From positions 1 through 42,738 of the forward strand of contig JADLHC010000287.1 of NCBI GenBank assembly GCA_020849035.1: a DNA stretch of 42,738 nt, written 5' to 3'. A program made the translations under genes and the position numbers. Position 1 is the stretch's first letter. Every line of letters starts with the position of its first letter. Shown piece after piece: positions 31,108 through 39,622 of the stretch. Origin of the DNA: Planctomycetia bacterium. Lineage in GTDB: Bacteria; Planctomycetota; MHYJ01; WSZJ01. The notes beneath the pieces were generated by a model. That model had not been told where the DNA came from. It was given only the letters and a program-made list of their open reading frames with translations, and searched no databases.

Positions 31108-32967
31108 CTACTTCGTGGCGAGGTGGTGCTTCTTCACCTTGCGCCAGAGCGTCACGTACGGCACGCCGAGGATGCGCGACGCCTGGGCGAGGTTGCCGCC
31201 CGTCCAGGAGAGGACCTCGCGGATGTAGGAGAGTTCCACGTTCTCGAGCGTGCGTCCCGGCGGTTCGGGCGCCCGGTCGGCGGCCGGGGCGCGCATGAGA
31301 CAGCGGATCGCGAGTGCGGCCTGCCCGGCGAACAGCGACGCAAGCCTGAGGTCGTCTTCGTGGAACGGGGCTCCGGCGAGCGAGTTGTCGAGGCAGAGCG
31401 CCCCGTAGTTGTCGGCGCCCGCGGAGAGCGGAAGGAACATCGTGCTGCGCAGCCCCAGCCCCTCCGGATTGGCGCGCACGATGTCGGCGCCTTCCCCGCC
31501 GACGACCGTGCGCTGGGGCGCCGAAACCGCCTTCGCCTTCTCGATCAGGTCGCGGTAGGCGGGGCCGAGCAGCTTCTCCGCGTCGAACCGCCGGATCGCG
31601 CCGATGCGGCTCTCGCCGTCCAGCCGGGCGAGCAGGAACCCGCGCTCGGCCCCCGACAGAAGCGCCGCGCCGTCGAGGATGCGCCGGTGGAGCGCTTCCA
31701 GGGAAGTCGCGGCGAACAGCTCCTTGTTGATCTCGAGGATCTCGGTCAACCCGCGCTCGCCGCGATAGGTCGGCTGGCCCGGCTGGAGCGAGGTGGACAT
31801 GACCGCGTCGCGCATGGCGGGGTGGCGCAGCTTGTAGAGGATCCGGTCCTCGTCGATCTGCTTGCGAACGAAGCCTCTTCGCTCGGCCTCGACCAGCAGT
31901 TCGCCCATGCGGGCGCGCTCGAAACCCGCGCTCTCGGCGATGACGTTGAGGTCCACGGGGCGACGGAGCGCGGCGATGACGGCGAGGATGCGGCGGGCGT
32001 CGGCGGAGATGTGCGACAGTCGCCGGACGTAGCACTCCGCGAGGGAGGCGGGGAACCGGAACTGCTCGGGCTGTTCGAGGTTGGTGCGGAACCGCGTGGT
32101 CTCGCAGTAGATGGCGCGCTCCTCGATGAGGAGCTTCATCAGCTCCTCGACGTAGAGCGGATTCCCCCCGCAGTCCTGGATGATCCGCTTCACGAGGGGA
32201 ATGGTGCTGCGGTCCATCTGGAGCATATTGCGGATGAGTTCTGCGATTTCGATGGCGCGGAGGCCGGGGAGGCGGACGTCGGTGACGCGGCCGGCGAGGC
32301 GGAGCTGGTCGAGGAAGGGGGAGAGGGCGTGGGCCGGGGAGAGGTCGCCGTAGGTGGAGCCGACGAGAACAAGGCGACGGCCGGGCTCGGGGGGGGCGAG
32401 GGCGAGGTCGCGGAAGAGCCGGAGGGTGTGTTCGTCGGCGAGGTGGAGGTCCTCTACTGCGAAGACAGCGGGGATGAGGCGTGCGGTGTCGTTGAGGAAG
32501 GCGAGGGCGGCCTGGTGCCAGGCGGGGCCGCGCGGGGGGTCGGGGGGCTGGCCCTCGCCTCGGAACTCGGGGATGAAGGGGGTGAGGGCGGTTCGGTGCT
32601 TGTCGAGGAGCTGGGCGAGGTTCTTGGGGATGGCGGTCTGGGCCAGGAGGCGCCGCGTCTGGGATCCGACCATGGGGCCGGAGGCGCCGAGGGCCTGGTA
32701 GACCATGCGGCGGATGATGTCGAGGAAGGGGGCGGAGGAGACGTCGTCGTCGTGGGAGGTGGCGAGGAAGAACCCGACCTCCTTCATGAGGGCGTAGTAC
32801 TTGAACTCCTGGAGGAGGCGGGACTTGCCGATGCCGGGGGGGCCGGTCAACAGGAGCAGGTCGTGGGCGCCGGGTTCGGGCTGGAGGATGCGCCGCGCAA
32901 TGAGGTCCTTGAACGCCTGGAACTCAGCGTCGCGTCCGACGAATTTCGCGCTGGTGATGGTGAGCAA
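31108..32967 (-). CDS. STAND AAA-ATPase regulator with GAF and Fis-type HTH domains
   Basis: A 619-aa regulator. An AAA_16/STAND NTPase forms residues 8-360, with 'FVGRDAEFQAF', Walker A GPPGIGKS (42-49), Walker B-like VFAVEDLHLAD, and a winged-helix-like 'CGGNPLYVEELMKLL' region. A GAF sensor domain occupies about residues 395-545 (LFAATSLEALHRRILDGAALL...NYGALCLDNSLAGAPF). A Fis-type helix-turn-helix closes the protein (YIREVLSWTGGNLAQASRILGVPYVTLWRKVKKH, in parts). Unlike NtrC activators, no GAFTGA motif for sigma54 contact is present. The only start after the preceding in-frame stop is a TTG at 32965-32967, and no Shine-Dalgarno sequence is seen. A good promoter lies about 45 nt upstream. 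Confidence 0.85.
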   Translation of the reverse strand: MLTITSAKFVGRDAEFQAFKDLIARRILQPEPGAHDLLLLTGPPGIGKSRLLQEFKYYALMKEVGFFLATSHDDDVSSAPFLDIIRRMVYQALGASGPMVGSQTRRLLAQTAIPKNLAQLLDKHRTALTPFIPEFRGEGQPPDPPRGPAWHQAALAFLNDTARLIPAVFAVEDLHLADEHTLRLFRDLALAPPEPGRRLVLVGSTYGDLSPAHALSPFLDQLRLAGRVTDVRLPGLRAIEIAELIRNMLQMDRSTIPLVKRIIQDCGGNPLYVEELMKLLIEERAIYCETTRFRTNLEQPEQFRFPASLAECYVRRLSHISADARRILAVIAALRRPVDLNVIAESAGFERARMGELLVEAERRGFVRKQIDEDRILYKLRHPAMRDAVMSTSLQPGQPTYRGERGLTEILEINKELFAATSLEALHRRILDGAALLSGAERGFLLARLDGESRIGAIRRFDAEKLLGPAYRDLIEKAKAVSAPQRTVVGGEGADIVRANPEGLGLRSTMFLPLSAGADNYGALCLDNSLAGAPFHEDDLRLASLFAGQAALAIRCLMRAPAADRAPEPPGRTLENVELSYIREVLSWTGGNLAQASRILGVPYVTLWRKVKKHHLATK

Positions 32968-33018
32968 GGGTCAGTCGTTGTGGACGGCTGGAGGGCGCTA
33001 TCACAACGACTATTTCAA

Positions 33019-33048
33019 ATTGTAGGGCTTGCGGCGACCGCGATTCAA
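33019..33048 (-). promoter_or_regulatory. Promoter of the STAND-GAF-Fis regulator gene
   Basis: On the minus strand TTGAAT (33043-33048), an 18-nt spacer and TACAAT (33019-33024) form a plausible sigma70 promoter. Transcription would start near 33012, giving a leader of about 45 nt. Confidence 0.5.
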
Positions 33049-33077
33049 GCGGATTTCATTTTGACATCGACATTTTG

Positions 33078-33114
33078 ATAAGATCGCAACATCTTATGAC
33101 ACAATAACTTGTGT
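33078..33114. promoter_or_regulatory. Two adjacent palindromes in an AT-rich gap
   Basis: ATAAGAT-N6-ATCTTAT (33078-33097) is followed by ACACAA-TAAC-TTGTGT (33099-33114). Both lie between the end of the ABC ATPase gene (33120) and the promoter of the regulator gene. They could be operator sites for that promoter or end structures of the ABC transcript; no T-run follows, so a classical terminator is unlikely. A TTGACA hexamer occurs at 33061-33066 on the plus strand without a matching -10. Confidence 0.45.
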
Positions 33115-33119
33115 ACTTC

Positions 33120-33854
33120 CTAGGCAAAGTGACCGAGGAATTCCCGGAGGCGTTCTGTCTTCGGTGCCTCCAGAATCTCAGCCGGTCTCCCTTCTTCCGC
33201 CACCCGCCCGCCCTCCAGAAACACGACCCGGTGTCCAACTTCCTTCGCGAATTTCATCTGGTGCGTCACCACCAGCATCGTCATCCCCTCTCGCGCAAGC
33301 CCCTTCATCACAGCCAACACCTCCCCCACCAGCTCGGGATCCAGCGCGCTGGTCACTTCGTCGAACAGCATCGCCTGGGGCTCCATGGCCAGGGCGCGTG
33401 CGATGGCCACCCGCTGCTGCTGCCCGCCCGACAGTTCGCCCGGCCAGGAGGCTTCTCGATCGGAAAGGCCCACCCGGTCGAGCAGCTCCCGCGCTCTCTT
33501 CGTCGCCCGGCCGGACTCAAGTCCGAGCACCCGGGTGGGGGCGAGGGTGATGTTGTCGAGGACGGAGAGGTGCGGGAAGAGGTTGAAGCGCTGGAAGACC
33601 ATACCCACGCGGGCGCGGTGGGCGTCGAGGGGCTGGTCCGGCCGGACGACGCAGCCGTCGAACTCGATGGTCCCGCGGTCGGGGATTTCGAGGAAGTTGA
33701 TGCAGCGGATGAGGGTGGACTTGCCGGAGCCTGAGGGGCCGATGACGCAGAGGACCTCGCCGCGCGCGACGTCCAGGCTGATCCCGCGAAGGATCTCCTT
33801 GCCGCCCAAAGACTTGTGAATGTCGTTAAGCCGGATGAGCGGCGCCGCGGACAC
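33120..33854 (-). CDS. Polar amino-acid ABC transporter, ATP-binding protein
   Basis: A 244-aa ATPase of the GlnQ/HisP family that powers uptake of a polar amino acid. It has Walker [10 protein letters not shown] (39-47), Q-loop [16 protein letters not shown], signature LSGGQQQR, Walker [14 protein letters not shown] and switch His in VVTHQ. The '[12 protein letters not shown]' and '[15 protein letters not shown]' blocks are typical of this family. The start is GTG at 33854, overlapping the permease gene by 29 bp. It is the last gene of a three-gene operon (binding protein, permease, ATPase). The amino acid is not identifiable. Confidence 0.95.
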   Translation of the reverse strand: MSAAPLIRLNDIHKSLGGKEILRGISLDVARGEVLCVIGPSGSGKSTLIRCINFLEIPDRGTIEFDGCVVRPDQPLDAHRARVGMVFQRFNLFPHLSVLDNITLAPTRVLGLESGRATKRARELLDRVGLSDREASWPGELSGGQQQRVAIARALAMEPQAMLFDEVTSALDPELVGEVLAVMKGLAREGMTMLVVTHQMKFAKEVGHRVVFLEGGRVAEEGRPAEILEAPKTERLREFLGHFA

Positions 33855-34491
33855 GCAGGCGAGCCTCCAGTTTGCGCACCGCCCAGGACAACGGCAGCGT
33901 GAGCGCCAGGTAGCAAAGCGCGATGATCGTCCAGACCTCGAACGGCTTGTACAGCTTGTTCGTCAGCGCCCCCCCGACCTGCGTCAGCTCGGAAATCGCC
34001 ACAACCGAGGCGAGCGACGTGTCCTTCAGCAGGGCCACCCCCTCGTTCCCCAGCGCCGGCAGGATGTTCCGGAACGCCTGCGGGAGCAGCACGTGCCGCA
34101 TCGCCTGCCGCCGTGTCATCCCCAGCGCCCTCGCCGCCTCCGCCTGCCCCCGGTCCAGCGACTGGAAACCCGCGCGGAAAATCTCGGCGATGTACGCCGC
34201 GTAGCAGATCCCGAACGCCACCGTCGCGGACACGAACGGGCTCGGAACGTAGATCTTCCGGATGAGGTACCCCACCCCGTAGTACAGGTAGAGGATCTGC
34301 ACGAACAGCGGCACCGCCCGGATCACCTCCACGTACACCGCCGCACCCGCCCGGAGCCAGCCGACCGGCCCGATCCGCGCCAGCCCGACCACCAGGCCCA
34401 GCGCGACCCCGACGGAGAGCGCCGACACGGTCAGAAGCGCCGTGTTCGCCAGCGCGGAGGGAATGAACTCGAAGTAGGGGTTCAGCTCCAC
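33826..34491 (-). CDS. Polar amino-acid ABC transporter, permease
   Basis: A 221-aa inner-membrane permease of the HisM/GlnP family. It has four to five hydrophobic helices, the N-terminal '[19 protein letters not shown]' segment, and the EAA coupling loop [25 protein letters not shown] typical of amino-acid importers (given here in part). It functions as a homodimer, since only one permease gene is present. It follows the binding-protein gene by 3 nt and overlaps the ATPase gene, indicating one operon. Confidence 0.95.
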   Translation of the reverse strand: MELNPYFEFIPSALANTALLTVSALSVGVALGLVVGLARIGPVGWLRAGAAVYVEVIRAVPLFVQILYLYYGVGYLIRKIYVPSPFVSATVAFGICYAAYIAEIFRAGFQSLDRGQAEAARALGMTRRQAMRHVLLPQAFRNILPALGNEGVALLKDTSLASVVAISELTQVGGALTNKLYKPFEVWTIIALCYLALTLPLSWAVRKLEARLRVRGAAHPA

Positions 34492-34494
34492 GGC

Positions 34495-35232
34495 CTACTG
34501 GGGTTTCGTGATCCACTTCTCCCGGAGCCTCTGCAGTTCCCCGGACTCGCGGATCTTCTTCAGCGCCGCGTTGATCTCCTGGAGCAGCGCCGCGTTCCCC
34601 TTCTGGACCACGATCGCGTACTGCTCCGACGTGAACATCTCCCCGACCAGCTTGAACCCCGGCTTTGTCGCGGCGAGCCGCCGGCTGACGGGCTCGTCGT
34701 TGATCACGGCGTCGACCTGGCCGTTCAGCAGGTCCTGGAACGCCAGGTTCACGTCCTTGTAGGACTTCACGTCTCCCCCCATCAGCATCGCCTGGTCGTA
34801 CCCCGTCGTGTTCGCCTGCGCGCCGATCTTCCGGCCCTTCAGGTCGTCCTTCGACTTGATCGCCGACTCCTCCGCCCTTACGGCCACGATCAGCCCGGCG
34901 TCGTAGTAGGGGTCGCTGAAGTCCACCTGCTTCTTCCGCTCCTCCGTGATGGTCACGCAGGAGATCACGGCGTCGTACTTGTCGGTCTGGAGACCGGGGA
35001 CGAGGCCGCCGAAATCGCAGTTCTGGAGGTCCACGGGGCGCCCCATCTCGCGGCCGACGGCGCGGATCAGGTCGGCGTCGAATCCGACGATCTGGTTTCC
35101 CTCGAGGAACTCGAACGGAGAGTAAGCGGCCTCCGTGCCGACCCGCAGCGGCCTGGGTCCGGACGGGGCCTTGTCGCCGCAGCCCGCAAGCAGCAGGGCG
35201 GCGGACAGGACGGAGCAGAGGAGGTGTCGCAT
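34495..35232 (-). CDS. Polar amino-acid ABC transporter, substrate-binding lipoprotein
   Basis: A 245-aa family-3 periplasmic solute-binding protein. The N-terminus is a lipoprotein signal with lipobox LAGC (Cys18), so the mature protein should be lipid-anchored. Ligand-domain blocks are 'LRVGTEAAYSPFEF', 'GFDADLIRAVGREMG', 'YDAVISCVTITEERKKQVDFSDPYYD' (in parts), 'LKGRKIGAQANTTGYD' and 'QVDAVINDEP'. The ATG at 35232 is chosen because the lipoprotein signal begins there and a TACCCT element lies 7 nt upstream; the longer open frame runs antisense into the HEAT gene. It is the first gene of the transporter operon. The ligand is probably a polar amino acid. Confidence 0.94.
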   Translation of the reverse strand: MRHLLCSVLSAALLLAGCGDKAPSGPRPLRVGTEAAYSPFEFLEGNQIVGFDADLIRAVGREMGRPVDLQNCDFGGLVPGLQTDKYDAVISCVTITEERKKQVDFSDPYYDAGLIVAVRAEESAIKSKDDLKGRKIGAQANTTGYDQAMLMGGDVKSYKDVNLAFQDLLNGQVDAVINDEPVSRRLAATKPGFKLVGEMFTSEQYAIVVQKGNAALLQEINAALKKIRESGELQRLREKWITKPQ

Positions 35233-35239
35233 GGCGAAG

Positions 35240-35245
35240 AGGGTA
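35240..35245 (-). promoter_or_regulatory. Leaderless -10 element (TACCCT) of the amino-acid transporter operon
   Basis: On the minus strand TACCCT ends 7 nt before the ATG at 35232. No Shine-Dalgarno sequence is present in the gap. It is identical to the element before 2299. Confidence 0.45.
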
Positions 35246-35307
35246 GGAGACGCGGGGGGCCGGAACAACCAAAACGACGGCTGCTTCCTTTCGACGCCGC
35301 CGCGGTC

Positions 35308-35313
35308 TACGAT
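35308..35313 (+). promoter_or_regulatory. Leaderless -10 element (TACGAT) of the third HEAT gene
   Basis: TACGAT ends 6 nt before the GTG at 35320, and the gap (ccgccc) has no Shine-Dalgarno sequence. With the element at 35240 this makes an 87-nt divergent gap in which both transcripts appear leaderless. Confidence 0.45.
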
Positions 35314-35319
35314 CCGCCC

Positions 35320-36684
35320 GTGCGCCCCGTGTTCCCGGCCGTTCTCCTCGCGCTGCTCGCCCTTCCCGCCCCCGGCGGGGAGGTCGAGGACCTCGTCAAG
35401 GCGCTGGGGGACGACGATTACGAGGTGCGGGAGCGGGCGCTGCAGCGGCTGACGGAGATCGGCGATCCGGCAGTGCCGGCGCTCCGGGCGGCGACAAAGA
35501 GCACCGACGCTGAGGTCCGGGCGAAGGCTTCCCGCGCGCTCGCCTGCATCGAGTGGCGTACGGCGCTTCCGAAGGCCTTCCTCGAGAAGCACCCCGACGC
35601 GGTGGGAGGGATCCTCGGTGCGGACGACGAGTCGCTCGTCCGGTGGCTGCAGCTCCTGGGGTCGTCCTGTCCCGGGGCGGAAGCCGTCCCCGCCGCCTCG
35701 AGGTTCCTCGAGTTCCCCTCCGCGAGGGTGAGGAAGGACGCCTTGCTGCTGATTTCGCGCCGTTCGGCGGCGCTGCGGGGGGTGCGGGACGAAGCGGCGC
35801 TGGCGAGGGCGCTGCCGTTCCTGTCGGACCCGGACCCGGGGCTGCGCGTTCTGGCGCTGAGCGTGGCGGGCGAGTGGGGCCGGAGGGACGGGGCGGCCGA
35901 GGACCGGCTGGCGGAGACGGTGCGCCGGAGCGTGGTTCCGGCGGCGCTTTCGGCGCTGGGGGCGGCCGACGGGACGGTACGCGCCGCGGCGGCGCGCGCG
36001 CTGGGGCGCATCGCGGACCCTGCGGCGGTCGAGCGGCTCTGCGAAGGCGCAGTCGACCCCGTCTCGGCCGTGCGCATCGCTTCGCTGGAGGCCCTGGGCC
36101 TCATCGGCGACCGCCGCGGCGCCCGGGTGGCCGCCGCGGCGCTCACCGATCCCGGCACGGACGTGGTCCGGGCGGCGATCGACGCCTGCGGGCGGATGAA
36201 GGCGATGGAAGCGGCGCCGGCGATCCGGGAGGCGATGGCGGCGGAGGGCCGGGCGCCGATCCTGCGGCAGGCGGCGCTGGAGGTTCTGGAGGTGCTGGCC
36301 CCGCCGGCGGAGGAGGATGCGCGGCGCTTCCTCGCCGACACGAACGCGGTGCTGCGCGCGGTGGCGTGGAGGATCGTGCTGGCCGCCCGCCCGCAGGAGG
36401 GTCCCCTTGCGGCGAAGGACGAGGAGGCCGAGGTCCGCCTCGTCGCCGCCGCCGCCCTGACGCGCGCACCCCGCGACGCCGCCGTCCCGGCCCTTCTCTC
36501 CCTCCTCGACGACGACCGCGCCGTCACGCTCCGGAACTCTCGGGGAGAGGACCTGATGCGCGGCGAGGTGCGCGAGGTCGCGATCGCCTCGCTCGAGAAG
36601 GCCACGGGCCGCGCCTCGCAGGGAGCGGACACGGACGCCCGGGTGGAGGGGTGGAAGGCCTGGGCGGCGGGAGGGGGCCGGTAG
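35320..36684 (+). CDS. Exported HEAT-repeat protein
   Basis: A 454-aa protein. Residues 1-19 form a short signal peptide (VLLALLALPAPGG), and the mature part begins directly with HEAT repeats: 'DDDYEVRERALQRLTEIGDPAVPAL', then 'DAEVRAKASRALACI', 'DGTVRAAAARALGRIADPAAV', 'VSAVRIASLEALGLIGDRRG' and 'GTDVVRAAIDACGRMKAMEAAP' (each quoted in part). It has no extra C-terminal domain like the two larger HEAT proteins. The repeats resemble PBS-lyase-type HEAT units. The start is the GTG at 35320, supported by the position of the signal peptide and the TACGAT box; the open frame upstream runs antisense through the ABC operon. A role as an envelope scaffold is likely; the partner is unknown. The kinase gene follows after 52 nt. 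Confidence 0.83.
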   Translation: MRPVFPAVLLALLALPAPGGEVEDLVKALGDDDYEVRERALQRLTEIGDPAVPALRAATKSTDAEVRAKASRALACIEWRTALPKAFLEKHPDAVGGILGADDESLVRWLQLLGSSCPGAEAVPAASRFLEFPSARVRKDALLLISRRSAALRGVRDEAALARALPFLSDPDPGLRVLALSVAGEWGRRDGAAEDRLAETVRRSVVPAALSALGAADGTVRAAAARALGRIADPAAVERLCEGAVDPVSAVRIASLEALGLIGDRRGARVAAAALTDPGTDVVRAAIDACGRMKAMEAAPAIREAMAAEGRAPILRQAALEVLEVLAPPAEEDARRFLADTNAVLRAVAWRIVLAARPQEGPLAAKDEEAEVRLVAAAALTRAPRDAAVPALLSLLDDDRAVTLRNSRGEDLMRGEVREVAIASLEKATGRASQGADTDARVEGWKAWAAGGGR

Positions 36685-36721
36685 ACGGGCGCTCGCGCTG
36701 TTCAGGGGAGGCGCGAGGGTC

Positions 36722-36727
36722 TACAGT
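36722..36727 (+). promoter_or_regulatory. -10 element (TACAGT) of the first kinase gene
   Basis: TACAGT ends 9 nt before the ATG at 36737. The intervening bases are G-rich (gggggg), which could alternatively serve as a weak ribosome-binding sequence. Confidence 0.4.
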
Positions 36728-36736
36728 GGGGGGCCG

Positions 36737-39562
36737 ATGGCGACCGCGGAAAAGGCGTTCTGCACGCGCTGCGGGCTCCCGATCGAGCCCGGGTCGACAC
36801 TGTCGCTCTGCGGGCTTTGCCGCGCCGCGCAGACGCCGCCGACCCGGGGCGGCCAGGTCGATGCCCCGCCCGCCGAGCCTCCCCCGGATTCCTCCGCGGA
36901 GGAGCCCCTTCCCCGCTCCGTCGGCGGTCACGAGATCATCGGCGTGCTCGGCGTCGGCGGGATGGGCTCGGTCTACCTCGCCTTGGAACCGGGGTTCGAC
37001 CGGCTCGTCGCGCTCAAGGTCCCGCGTCCGAGGATCGGGGAGAAGATCTCCCGGAAGCTGCTGGACGAGGCCGTGGTGACGGGGCGGCTCGCCCATCCCG
37101 GGATCGTGCCGGTCTACCGGATCGGCGAGGACCCGCAGTACGGGCCGTGGTACACGATGAAGCGCGTCGAGGGCCGCGCGCTGTCGAGCGTGATCGCCGG
37201 GCTGCGGGAGAACCGCGCCGAGGACATGGAGAAGTACACGCTTCCGGTGCTCCTGGGGATCTTCCTGCGCGCCTGCGAGGCCGTCGCGTTCGCGCACCAC
37301 CATGGCATCGTGCACCGGGACCTGAAGCCCGGGAACATCATGCTGGGGGAATTCGGCGAAGTACTGGTGCTGGACTGGGGGCTGGCGAAGAAGCTGGACG
37401 AAGACCGCCCTGATGGGAAGCACGCGGGGACGACGAAGTTCTACCAGGCGCCGGGGGCCGCTCAGCCGCCGGACGACACGTCGGCGCTCTCGCGCGACGG
37501 GCAGGTGATCGGGACGCCGGCCTACATGGCGCCGGAGCAAGCGCGCGGGGTGGCGGACGAGATCGGGCTGGCGGCGGACGTGTACTCGCTGGGCGCGATC
37601 CTCTACGAGCTGCTGGCGCGCTGCTCGCCCGTCGACGCCGCCACGACCCAGGACGCGCTTCAGAAGGTCATCTCGGGGCAGCTGGTCCCGCTGGAGAAGC
37701 GGCCGTTCGGGCGGTCCGCGCCGCGCGCGCTGGTGACGCTGGTGGAGAAGTGCCTGTCGCTGGACGCGAAGGAGCGCCCGGCATCGGCGCGGGAGGTGGC
37801 GCGGGCGATCGAGGACTTCCTCGGCGGCCGCGCGCCCTGGCGGCCGGCGGCCGAGAGGGGCCGGGCGATGTGGCAGACGCCCTCGGGCAAGTGGGAGATC
37901 GGGGCCGACACGCTGACGTGCCTCGCGGGGCCGGCGCGCGCGCTGCTGGAGGCGCCGCTGCCGGGCGACGTGCGCATCGCGGCCACCGTGCGCGCCGAGG
38001 GCCGCACGTCGTGGGAAATCGGCTTCTGGCTCGCCCTCCGCGGCGCGTTCAGCGTCGACGGCTACCAGATCCGCCTCGCCGGGGGTCCGGAGGCGCGCGT
38101 CGAGTTCGTCCGGGACGGCGTGATCGCGATCCGCCGCCTCGACCTCCGCCTCTCGGCCGGCGCAGACTACGAGCTCCTCGTCATGCGCGAGGGCGACCGC
38201 ATCTCCCTTTTCATCAACGGCGCCCGCGCCCTCGAGTACCGCGACGTCTTCCCCCTCCGCGGAAACCGCGTCGCCATCTCCGCGGACGGCCCCGGCGTCT
38301 TCCTCCGCCGCGTCCTCGTCGAGACCCGCGGCGCCCCCCTCCAGCTCGCGTTCCTCGCGCTCCCCGACAAGCTCTTCCAGCTCGGCCAGCTCGGCGAGGC
38401 GCGCGAGCTCTACCGCGAGCTCGCCCTCTCGCACCCGGACCGCGACGAGGGGCTCATCGCCCGCTACAAGTCGGCGCTCTGCTCGATCGAGCTGGGCGAG
38501 AACGACGCCGCGCTCGAGGAGCTGCGGCAGCTCGAGGGGACGGCGCTGGAAGCGCTGTCGGCGCTGGGGAGGGCGCGCATCGGGTTCCGCTCGAAGAACG
38601 TGATGGAGGCGTGGGACGCGCTTCGCGACGGCTGCCGGCGGTTCGTCGACGCCCCCGTGCGCGTCGAGATCTGGACGCTTCTCATGAACACGGCGGACCG
38701 GGTGAGCCGCGAGTCGGCGGAGCTGGGGGCGACGCTTTACGAGCAGCTGCTGCGGGAGCCGTGGCTGGAGCCCCACGAGACGGGGCAGGTGATCTCGGAG
38801 CTGATGGCGCTGGCGGGGCTGGTCGGCGGGAAGCCGCGGATCCGCTCGGAGGCGCTCCGGATCCTGTCGGTGTACCCGCACAACGTCCCGGTGCGGCTGG
38901 AGTGCCACACGGCGCTCGCGCGCGCCGGCATGACGCCGGCGCTGGTGCAGCAGTCGCGGCTGGCGCTTCACGCGACGCTGGCGCTGGGGGCGCGGCTCGG
39001 GAAGCGGGACCGGTGGCGGGTGATCCTGTGGCTGTGCGAGACACTGATCGCCTCGGGGGAGCTGGAGAACGCGCGGCGCTGGCTGTCGGTGGTGATGAAG
39101 GAGACGCCGCATCCGTCGGTGGAGGGGGCGTGGGCGCGCAACTGGCTGGCGCTGTGCTGGATCGTGGGGAGCGGGCCGCAGGAGGCGCTGACGTCTCTGG
39201 CGACGCACTCGAGGCAGTACGCGGCGTCTCCGCAGCCGCAGCACCTGATCGGCGCGATCCTGGAGGCGGCGGCGCTGTCGTGGATGGGGATGCGCGAGCA
39301 GATCGTGCCGTCGCTCGAGGGGGACGGCGCGCACCCGGAGTGGCGGGCCGTGATGGACGCGCTCTCCGGGCGCGAGCCGATGGACGCCTTCCACAAGTAC
39401 GCTTCGTCGCAGAGCCCGAACCTCCAGGCGGAGCTGTACATCGCGGGGGCGGAGTTGCAGATGGCCCGGCAGAAGGACACGGCGGCCACGGCGCTGCGGC
39501 GGCAGGCGCTCGGCATCGGCGGCGAGCGCGAGTTCGTGAGGCGGCTGGCGAGCGCGCGGTAG
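36737..39562 (+). CDS. Ser/Thr protein kinase with zinc ribbon, lectin-like and TPR regions (copy 1)
   Basis: A 941-aa PknD-like kinase. A zinc ribbon (CxxC at 9-12, CxxC at 25-28) opens the protein. The Hanks-type kinase domain spans about residues 64-365, with glycine loop LGVGGMGSVY, Lys94 (VALK), Glu111, HRDLKPGN (Asp195), DWG at 213-215 in place of DFG, and GTPAYMAPEQ. A beta-rich domain (about 370-540: WEIGFWLALRGAFSVDGYQ..., ISLFINGARALEYRD) resembles a concanavalin/DUF1080-like fold. TPR-like helices fill the rest (LGQLGEARELYRELALSHPDRDEGL). No transmembrane helix is visible, so the protein is probably cytoplasmic. The layout recalls chlamydial PknD. It is probably active, since all catalytic residues are present. 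It is followed by its paralogue. Confidence 0.92.
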   Translation: MATAEKAFCTRCGLPIEPGSTLSLCGLCRAAQTPPTRGGQVDAPPAEPPPDSSAEEPLPRSVGGHEIIGVLGVGGMGSVYLALEPGFDRLVALKVPRPRIGEKISRKLLDEAVVTGRLAHPGIVPVYRIGEDPQYGPWYTMKRVEGRALSSVIAGLRENRAEDMEKYTLPVLLGIFLRACEAVAFAHHHGIVHRDLKPGNIMLGEFGEVLVLDWGLAKKLDEDRPDGKHAGTTKFYQAPGAAQPPDDTSALSRDGQVIGTPAYMAPEQARGVADEIGLAADVYSLGAILYELLARCSPVDAATTQDALQKVISGQLVPLEKRPFGRSAPRALVTLVEKCLSLDAKERPASAREVARAIEDFLGGRAPWRPAAERGRAMWQTPSGKWEIGADTLTCLAGPARALLEAPLPGDVRIAATVRAEGRTSWEIGFWLALRGAFSVDGYQIRLAGGPEARVEFVRDGVIAIRRLDLRLSAGADYELLVMREGDRISLFINGARALEYRDVFPLRGNRVAISADGPGVFLRRVLVETRGAPLQLAFLALPDKLFQLGQLGEARELYRELALSHPDRDEGLIARYKSALCSIELGENDAALEELRQLEGTALEALSALGRARIGFRSKNVMEAWDALRDGCRRFVDAPVRVEIWTLLMNTADRVSRESAELGATLYEQLLREPWLEPHETGQVISELMALAGLVGGKPRIRSEALRILSVYPHNVPVRLECHTALARAGMTPALVQQSRLALHATLALGARLGKRDRWRVILWLCETLIASGELENARRWLSVVMKETPHPSVEGAWARNWLALCWIVGSGPQEALTSLATHSRQYAASPQPQHLIGAILEAAALSWMGMREQIVPSLEGDGAHPEWRAVMDALSGREPMDAFHKYASSQSPNLQAELYIAGAELQMARQKDTAATALRRQALGIGGEREFVRRLASAR

Positions 39563-39622
39563 CCGGGGCCGCCGGGCGGATGCGATAATCCGCAACCCCC
39601 CGCGGACCCCGAGGGACCACTC

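Noticed and set aside
30281-32035. Long upstream extension of the BFN-domain gene in the same frame
   Set aside because: The extension is antisense to the zinc-ribbon gene and then overlaps the STAND regulator gene in another frame on the same strand. Its composition is low complexity, and the BFN domain starts normally at the ATG at 30280.
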